The notes under the pieces are model-generated. The model made no database searches and had not been told where the DNA came from. It was given only the letters and a program-made list of their open reading frames with translations. This document shows positions 57,335 to 64,000 of a DNA stretch of 64,000 nt, piece after piece. The position numbers and the translations under genes were made by a program. Position 1 is the first letter of the stretch, and each line of letters opens with the position of its first letter. Source of the DNA: Apium graveolens (Eukaryota; Streptophyta; Magnoliopsida; Apiales; Apiaceae). The stretch covers positions 56,744 to 120,743 of the forward strand of contig NW_027420689.1 in assembly GCF_009905375.1 (NCBI RefSeq), read 5' to 3'.

Positions 57335-58691
57335 TTTATGAAAATTTCATTCGCGTCCATTCGGGTCGTCCGGAAGTCAATCGGGAGCTGAAACGAATGG
57401 AACTCGGTTTCCGAATATCCTCGTAGGGGGTAGTACACGAGTATGGAGTAAAAATTGAGGCGGCCCATTTTTTGGATCTCTTTCATTATTTTTTTCCTAT
57501 GGATTTATGAAATTGCATTTGCGTCCATTCGGGTCGTCCGGAAGTCAATCGGAGCTGAAACGAAGGAACTCGGTTTCCGAATAATCCTCGTAGGGGGTAG
57601 TACACGAGTTATGAAGCAAAAATTGAGGCGGCCCATTTTTTGGATATCTTTTTCATAATTTGTCCTAAGGGATTATGAAATTGCATCCGCGGTCCACTCG
57701 GGGTCGTCCGGAAGTAAATCGGAGCTTGAACGAATGAAACTCGGTTTCCGTATAATCCTCGTAGGGGTAATACACAAGGTATAGAGCAAAAAATTGAGGC
57801 GCCCATTTTTTGGATCTCTTTCATTATTTTTTTCCTATGGATTTATGAAATTGCATTCGCGTCCATTCTGGGTCGTCTGGAAGTCAATCGGAGCTGAAAC
57901 GAATGGAACTCGGTTTCCGAATAATTCTCGTAGGGGGTAGTACACGAGGTATGAAGCAAAAATTGAGGCGGCCCATTTTTTTGGATTTCTTTTCATATAT
58001 TATCCCTATGGATTTATGAAATTTCATTCGCGTCTAATCGGGGTCGTCCGGAAGTGAATCGGAGCTGAAACAAATGGAACTTCGTTTCCGAATAATCCTC
58101 ATTGGGGGTAGTTAACGAGGTATGGAGCAAAAATTGAGGCGCCCTTTTTTTGGATATCTTTTCATAATTTGTCCCTATGGATTTATGAATTGCATTCGCG
58201 TGCAGTCGGGGTCGTCTGGAGTGAATCGGAGCTGAAACGAATGGAACTCGGTTTCCAAATAATCCTCGTAGGGGGTAGTACACGAGGTATGGAGCAAAAT
58301 TTTAGGCCGCCCATTTTTTGGATATCATTTTAAAAATTTGTCCTTATGGATTTATGAAATTGCATTCGCGTCCATTCGGAGTCTTCCGGAATCATACGGA
58401 GCTGAAACGAATGGAAACTCGGTTTCCCAATAATCCTCGTAGGGGGTAGTACATGAGGTATGGAGTAAAAATTGAGGTGGCCCATTTTTTTGGATATCTT
58501 TTTATAATTTGTCCCTATGAATTATGAAATTGCATTCGCGTCCATTCGGGGTCCTCCGAAGTCAATCGGAGCTGAAACGAATGGAACTCGGTTTTCCGAA
58601 TAATCCTCATAGGGGGTAGTACACGAGGTATCGAGGCAAAAATTGAGGCGGCCCATTTTTTGGATCTGTTTTAATTATTTTTTTCTATGGA
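57335..58691 (+). repeat. Core-type block inside edge-type array: (A/F)-G-H-A-B-C-D-E
   Basis: 1357 bp, eight monomers. The first monomer opens as edge-type A (CTATCGATTTATG, ATTTCATTCGCG) and changes to F (GGAGTAAAAATTG). The rest tracks 46,996-48,353: GAGTTATGAAGC, TCCTAAGGGAT, CATCCGCG, GCGTCTAATCGG, GAACTTCGTTTCC and CAAAATTTTAGGCCGCC in the same order. It is littered with single-base indels. Confidence 0.82.
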
Positions 58692-59201
58692 TTTATGAAA
58701 ATGCATTTGCGTCCATTCGGGGTCGTCCGGAAGTCAATCGGAGCTGAAACGAATGGAACTCGGTTTCCGAATAATCTCGTAGGGGGGTAGTACACTGAGG
58801 TATGGAGCAAAAATTGAGGCGGCCCATTTTTGGATCTCTTTTCATTATTTTTTTCCTATGGATTTATGAAATTGTATTTGCGTACATTCGGGGTCATCCG
58901 GAAGTCAATCGGAGCTGAAACGAATGGAACTCGGTTTCCAAATAATCCTCGTAGGGGGTAGTACACGAGGTATGGAGCAAAAATTGAGGCAGCCCATTTT
59001 TTGGATATCTTTTCATAATTTGTCCTAATGGATTTATGAAATTGCATTCGCGTCCACTCAGGGTCGTCCGGAAGTCAATCGGAGCTTGAACGAATGAAAC
59101 TCGGTTTCCGTATAATCCTCGTAGGGGTAGTACACAAGGTATAGAGCAAAAATTGAGGCGCCCATTTTTTGGATCTCTTTTCATTATTTTTTTCCTATGG
59201 A
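57842..59201 (+). repeat. HOR unit, 8-mer A-B-C-D-E-F-G-H
   Basis: 1360 bp. A to E belong to the core-type block described above. F, G and H (from 58,692) are of the edge lineage, with TTGTATTTGCG and TCCTAATGGAT. The unit is a mosaic joined near the E/F border. Confidence 0.83.
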
Positions 59202-61065
59202 TTTATGAAATTGCATTCGCGTCCATTCGGGGTCGTCCGGAAGTCAATCGGAGCTGAAAAAGAATGGAACTCGGTTTCCCGAATAATTCTCGTAGGGGTA
59301 GTACACGAGGTATGAAGCAAAAATTGAGGCGGCCCATTTTTTGGATTTCTTTTCATAATTTGTCCCTATGGATTTATGAAATTTCATTCGCGTCCAATCG
59401 GGGTCGTCCGGAAGTGAATCGGAGCTGAAACAAATGGAACTTGGTTTCCGAATAATCCTCATTGGGGGTAGTTAACGAGGTATGGAGTAAAAATTGAGGG
59501 GCCCTTTTTTTGGATATCTTTTCATAATTTGTCCCTATGGATTTATGAAATTGCATTCGCGTCCATTCGGGGTCGTCTGGAAGTGAATCGGAGCTGAAAC
59601 GAATGGAACTCGGTTTCCAAATAATCCTCGTAGGGGGTAGTACACGAGGTATGGAGCAAAAATTTAGGCCTCCCATTTTTTGGATATCTTTTAAAAATTT
59701 GTCCTATGGATTTATGAAATTGCATTCGCGTCCATTCGGAGTCTTCCGGAATCAATCGGAGCTGAAACGAATGGAACTCGGTTTCCCAATAATCCTCGTA
59801 GGGGGTAGTACATGAGGTATGGAGCAAAAATTGAGGCGGCCCGTTTTTTGGATATCTTTTTATAATTTGTCCCTATGATTTATGAAATTGCATTCCGCGT
59901 CCATTCGGGGTCGTCCGGAAGTCAATCGGAGCTGAAACGAATGGAACTCGGGTTTCCGAATAATCCTCGTAGGGGGTAGTACACGAGGTATAGAGCAAAA
60001 ATTGAGGCGGCCCATTTTTTGGATCTCTTTTCATTATTTTTTTCCTATGTATTTATGAAATTGCATTTGCGTCCATTCGGGGTCGTCCGGAAGTCAATCG
60101 GAGCTTAAACGAATGGAACTCGGTTTCCGAATAATCCTCGTAGGGGGTAGTACACGAGGTATGAAGCAAAAATTGAGGCGGCCCATTTTTTGGATATCTT
60201 TTCATAATTTGTCCTAATGGATTTATGAAATTGCATTCGCGTCCACTCGGGGTCGTCCGGAAGTGAATCGGATCTTGAACGAATGAAACTCGGTTTCCGT
60301 ATAATCCTCGTAGGGGTAGTACACGAGGTATAGAGCAAAAATTGAGGCGCCCATTTTTTGGATCTCTTTTCATTATTTTTTTCCTATGGATTTATGAAAT
60401 TGCATTCGCGTCCATTCGGGGTCGTCCGGAAGTCAATCGGAGCTTAAACGAATGGAACTCGGTTTCCGAATTATCCTCGTAGGGGGTAGTACACGAGGTA
60501 TGAAGCAAAAATTGAGGCGGCCCATTTTTTGGATATCTTTTCATAATTTGTCCTAATGGATTTATGAAATTGCATTTGCGTCCACTCGGGGTCGTCCGGA
60601 AGTGAATCGGATCTTGAACGAATGAAACTCGGTTTCCGAATAATCCTCATTGGTGGTAGTTAACGAGGTATAGAGCAAAAATTGAGGGGGCCTTTTTTTG
60701 GATCTCTTTTCATTATTTTTTTCCTATGGATTTATGAAATTGCATTCGAGTCCATTCGGGGTCGTCCGGAAGTCAATCGGAGCTTAAACGAATGGAACTC
60801 GGTTTCCGAATAATCCTCGTAGGGGGTAGTACACGAGGTATGAAGCAAAATTGAGGCGACCCATTTTTTGGATATCTTTCATAATTGTCCTAATGGATTA
60901 TGAAATTGCCTTCGCGTCCACTCGGGGTCTTCCGGAAGTGAATCGGAGCTTGAACGAATGAAACTCGGTTTCCGTATAATCCTCGTAGGGGTAGTACACG
61001 AGGTATATAGCAAAAATTGAGGCGCCCATTTTTTGGAACTCTTTTCATTATTTTTTTCCTATCGA
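59202..61065 (+). repeat. HOR unit, 11-mer A-B-C-D-E-G-H-G-(H/B)-G-H
   Basis: 1864 bp, the clean copy of the edge-lineage 11-mer. The H/B patchwork monomer is at 60,561-60,730. The final H has GGTATATAGC. Confidence 0.88.
60561..60730 (+). repeat. H/B patchwork monomer (copy 2 of 3)
   Basis: 170 bp, with the same H-B-H-B-H alternation as 56,826-56,993 and an intact length. A third copy is at 63,209-63,378, there with CATTGGGGGTAGTTAA and GGGGCCC. Confidence 0.87.
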
Positions 61066-61896
61066 TTTATGAAATTTCATTCACGTCCATTCGGGGTCGT
61101 CCGGAAGTCTATCGGAGCTGAAACGAATGGAACTCGGTTTCCGAATAATTCCTCGTAGGGGGGTAGGTACACGAGGTATGAAGCAAAAATTGAGGCTGCC
61201 CATTTTTTTGGATTTCTTTTCATAATTTGTCCCTATGGATTTATGAAATTTCATTCGCGTCCATCGGGGTCGTCCGGAAGTGAATCGGAGCTGAAACAAA
61301 TGGAACTGGTTTCCGAATAATCCTCATTGGGGGTAGTAACGAGGTATGGAGCAAAATTGAGGGGCCCTTTTTTTGGATATCTTTTCATAATTTTCCCTAT
61401 GGATTTATGAAATTGCATTCGCGTCCATTCGGGGTCGTCGGAAGTGAATCGGAGCTGAAACGAATGGAACTCGGTTTCCAATAATCCTCGTAGGTGGTAG
61501 TACACGAGGTATGGAACAAAAATTAGGCTCCCATTTTTTGGATATCTTTTAAAATTTGTCCTATGGATTTATGAAATTGCATTCGCGTCCATTCGGAGTC
61601 TTCCGGAATCAATCGGAGCTGAAACGAATGGAACTCGGTTTCCAATAATCCTCGTAGGGGGTAGTACATGAGGTATGGATCAAAAATTGAGGGGCCCGTT
61701 TTTTGGATATCTTTTATAATTTGTCCTATGATTTATGAAATTGCATTCGCGTCCATCGGGGTCGTCCGGAAGTCAATCGGAGCTGAAACGAATGGAACTC
61801 GGTTTCCGAATAATCCTCGTAGGGGGTAGTACACGAGGTATGAGCAAAAATTGAGGCGGCCCATTTTTTGGATCTTTTCATTATTTGTCCTATGGA
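61066..61896 (+). repeat. HOR unit, 5-mer A-B-C-D-E, deletion-rich
   Basis: 831 bp, about 166 bp per monomer. A has edge marks (CTATCGATTTATG, AATTTCATTCACGTCC). Many single-base losses in short runs are seen (TTTGTCCTATGG, GTCCATCGGGG, GTAGTAACGAGG). Confidence 0.83.
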
Positions 61897-63716
61897 TTTA
61901 TAAAATTGCATTCGCGTCCATTCGGGGTCGTCCGGAAGTCAATCGGAGCTGAAACAAATGGAACTCGGTTTCGAATAATTCTCGTAGGGGTAGTACACGA
62001 GTATGAAGCAAAAATTGAGGGGCCCATTTTTGGATTCTTTTCATAATTTGTCCTATGGATTTATGAAATTTCATTCGCGTCCATCGGGGTCGTCGGAAGT
62101 GAATCGGAGCTGAAACAAATGGAACTGGTTTCCGAAAATCCTCTTGGGGTAGTAACGAGGTATGAGTAAAAATTGAGGGGCCCTTTTTTGGATATCTTTT
62201 CATAATTTGTCCTATGGATTTATGAAATTGCATTCGCGTCCATCGGGGTCGTCGGAAGTGAATCGGAGCTTGAAACGAATGGAACTCGGTTTCCAATAAT
62301 CCTCGTGGGGGTAGTACACGAGGTATGGAGCAAAAATTAGGCCTCCCATTTTTTGGATATCTTTTAAAATTTGTCCTATGGATTTATGAAATTGCATTCG
62401 CGTCCATTCGGAGTCGTCCGGAATCAATCGGAGCTGAAACGAATGGAACTCGGTTCCAATAATCCTCGTAGGGGGTAGTACATGAGGTATGGAGCAAAAA
62501 TTGAGGGGCCCATTTTTTGGATATCTTTTTATAATTTGTCCCTAGAATTTATGAAATTGCATTCGCGTCCATTCGGGGTCGTCCGGAAGTCAATCGGAGC
62601 TGAAACGAATGGAACTCGGTTTCCGAATAATCCTCGTAGGGGGTAGTACACGAGGTATAGAGCAAAAATTGAGGGGCCCATTTTTTGGATCTCTTTTCAT
62701 TATTTTTTTCCTATGATTATGAAATTGCATTGCGTCCATTCGGGTCGTCCGGAAGTCAATCGGAGCTAACGAATGGAACTCGGTTTCCGAATAATCCTGT
62801 AGGGGGTAGTACACGAGGTATGAAGCAAAAATTGAGGCGGCCCATTTTTGGATATCTTTTCATAATTTGTCCTAATGGATTTATGAAATTGCATTCGCGT
62901 CCACCGGTCGTCCGGAAGTGAATCGGATCTTGAACGAATGAACTCGGTTTCCGTATAATCCTCGTAGGGGTAGTACACGAGGTATAGAGCAAAAATTGAG
63001 GCGCCCATTTTTTGGATTCTTTTCATTATTTTTTCCTATGGATTTATGAAATTGCATTCGCGTCCATTCGGGGTCGTCCGGAAGTCAATCGGAGCTTAAA
63101 CGAATGGAACTCGGTTTCCGAATAATCCTCGTAGGGGTAGTACAGAGGTATGAAGCAAAATTGAGGCGGCCCATTTTTGGATATCTTTTCATAATTTCTC
63201 CTAATGGATTTATGAAATTGCATTTGCGTCCACTCGGGGTCGTCCGGAAGTGAATCGGATCTTGAACGAATGAAACTCGGTTTCCGAATAATCCTCATTG
63301 GGGGTAGTTAACGAGGTATAGAGCAAAAATTGAGGGGCCCTTTTTTTGGATCTCTTTTCATAATTTTTTTCCTAAGGATTTATGAAATTGCATTCGCGTC
63401 CATTCGGGGTCGTCCGGAAGTCAATCGGAGCTTAAACGAATGGAACTCGGTTTCCGAATAATCCTCGTAGGCGGTAGTACACGAGGTATGAAGCAAAAAT
63501 TGAGGCGACCCATTTTTTGGATATCTTTTCATAATTTGTCCTAATGGATTTATGAAATTGCATTCGCGTCCACTCGGGGTCGTCCTCCGGAAGTGAATCG
63601 GAGATTTGAACGAATGAAATCGGTTTCCGTATAATCCTCGTCGGGGTAGTACACGAGGTATATAGCAAAAATTGAGGCGCCATTTTTTGGGATCTTTTTC
63701 ATATTTTTTCCATGGA
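61897..63716 (+). repeat. HOR unit, 11-mer A-B-C-D-E-G-H-G-(H/B)-G-H, deletion-rich
   Basis: 1820 bp, about 165 bp per monomer against about 169.5 in the clean copy. The order matches 59,202-61,065. The H/B monomer at 63,209-63,378 and the final H with GGTATATAGC are still recognisable. Confidence 0.82.
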
Positions 63717-64000
63717 TTTATGAAATTTGCATTCGCGTCATTCGGGGCCGTCCGGGAAGTCAATCGGAGCTGAAACGAAGGAACTCGGTTTCCGAAATTC
63801 TCGTAGGGTCCCGGAGTAACGAGGTATAAGCACAAAAATTGAGGCGGCCATTTTTGGATCTTTTCATATTTGTCTATGGATTTATGAAATTTCATTCGCG
63901 TCCATCGGGGTCGTCCGGAGAAGGAATCGGAGCTGAAAAATGGAACTGGTTTCCGAATAATCCTTGGGGTAGTAACGAGGTATGGAGCAAAAAATTGAGG
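63717..64000 (+). repeat. Partial HOR unit A-B, heavily disrupted
   Basis: Start of a further unit: an A-like monomer (about 63,717) then B-like (TTTCATTCGCGTCCATCGG, GGAACTGGTTTCC). Insertions and deletions are dense (GTAGGGTCCCGGAGTAACG, GTATAAGCACAAAAATTG), so the class call for A is weak. Confidence 0.65.

Larger units (their letters stand above)
58692..61065 (+). repeat. 14-monomer duplicated segment, copy 2 (F-G-H plus 11-mer)
   Basis: Partner of 54,955-57,334. From about 58,830 to 60,840 this copy is nearly free of indels, whereas the partner is not, so it is the better reference for the edge lineage. Confidence 0.89.
1..64000 (+). repeat. Satellite DNA array, ~170-bp monomer, head-to-tail
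   Basis: The whole window consists of about 378 tandem copies of one monomer, phased here at TTTATGAAAT. Intact copies are 169-171 bp, and two successive copies typically span 339 bp. A hand consensus has about 45% GC with more G than C on this strand (about 45 G and 32 C per 170 bp). Every copy keeps the same landmarks in order: TTTATGAAATTGCATTCGCG, TCGTCCGGAAG, AATCGGAGCTG, CTCGGTTTCC, AATAATCCTCGTAG, GAGGTATG, CAAAAATTGAGG, CCCATTTTTTGGAT and TTTTCATAATTTGTCC. No inverted copy and no unique sequence was found. This is satellite DNA by organisation. The satellite family and the organism were not recognised, and a centromeric or heterochromatic location is inference. Confidence 0.98.

Noticed and set aside
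1..64000. Well over a hundred open frames of 60-198 codons on both strands, some recurring with the same translation.
   Set aside because: They recur at monomer or HOR spacing, overlap in several frames, start and stop at arbitrary repeat positions, and their translations are permutations of the same 170-bp unit. No domain, signal peptide or ribosome-binding context was seen. The longest (53,774-54,370, minus strand) spans several monomers whose small length changes happen to keep frame.
1..64000. CRISPR-like regular repetition.
   Set aside because: The repeats abut directly, are about 170 bp long and have no unique spacers. There is no cas gene.
1..64000. Assignment to a named satellite family (plant CEN-type repeats, alpha satellite and similar).
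   Set aside because: I could not match the monomer to any family reliably from memory, and similar length alone is not evidence. A database search of the 170-bp consensus would decide.
1..64000. Transposable element origin or embedded elements.
   Set aside because: No terminal repeats, target-site duplications, reverse transcriptase or transposase motifs, or breaks in the satellite phase were seen.
62000..64000. Shortened monomers (~165 bp) as a distinct biological subfamily.
   Set aside because: Losses fall mostly in short homopolymer runs, differ from monomer to monomer, and the same units are intact at 59,202-61,065, which fits consensus error better than a shared shorter subfamily.

Overview
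The window is one uninterrupted head-to-tail satellite DNA array. Every stretch from base 1 to base 64,000 is a copy of one monomer of about 170 bp (169-171 bp in intact copies, roughly 378 copies), and all copies lie in the same orientation. I see no protein-coding gene, RNA gene, transposon, CRISPR array or unique spacer. The many 60-198 codon open frames are by-products of reading a stop-poor repeat in shifted frames. Such an array, with higher-order repeat (HOR) organisation, points to a eukaryotic nuclear genome, in a centromeric, pericentromeric or other heterochromatic block. The species cannot be read from the sequence. A plant or an invertebrate would both fit, and I could not match the monomer to a named satellite family from memory.

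The monomers fall into eight recurring classes, called A-H here and defined on the reference unit 35,628-36,985. Most of the array is built from the ordered string A-B-C-D-E-F-G-H (8-mer, 1358 bp) and shortened or lengthened versions of it: 7-mer without F (1188 bp), 6-mer with D and E fused (1017 bp), 5-mers (about 846 bp), and 9-, 10- and 11-mers with extra G-H pairs. Many length changes can be traced to hybrid monomers that begin as one class and end as another, the expected footprint of unequal exchange inside monomers.

Layout: 1-3,414 is an HOR block of an 'edge' lineage. 3,415-9,337 is a diverged stretch of about 35 monomers without the A-H order but with its own local duplications. 9,338-15,952 is 5-, 6-, 7- and 11-mer HORs. 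15,953-32,406 is organised in larger super-repeats (3902, 3902, 3224 and about 4239 bp). 32,407-47,504 is three super-repeats of 35, 27 and 27 monomers that differ by one 8-mer. 47,505-54,112 is mostly 8-mers with further hybrids. 54,113-64,000 returns to the edge lineage, contains an embedded core-type block (57,335-58,691), and is rich in single-base indels in several stretches, most of all after about 60,840.

The monomer is G-rich on this strand and its consensus is not CpG-depleted (hand count: 12 CpG in 170 bp, observed/expected about 1.4). It carries an A-tract and a T-tract about 18-19 bp apart, a 7-bp inverted repeat and a CENP-B-box-like string with one extra spacer base. Nothing here encodes a product. 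Any function would be structural, as a chromatin or kinetochore substrate, and that is inference. All coordinates and class assignments were made by eye.
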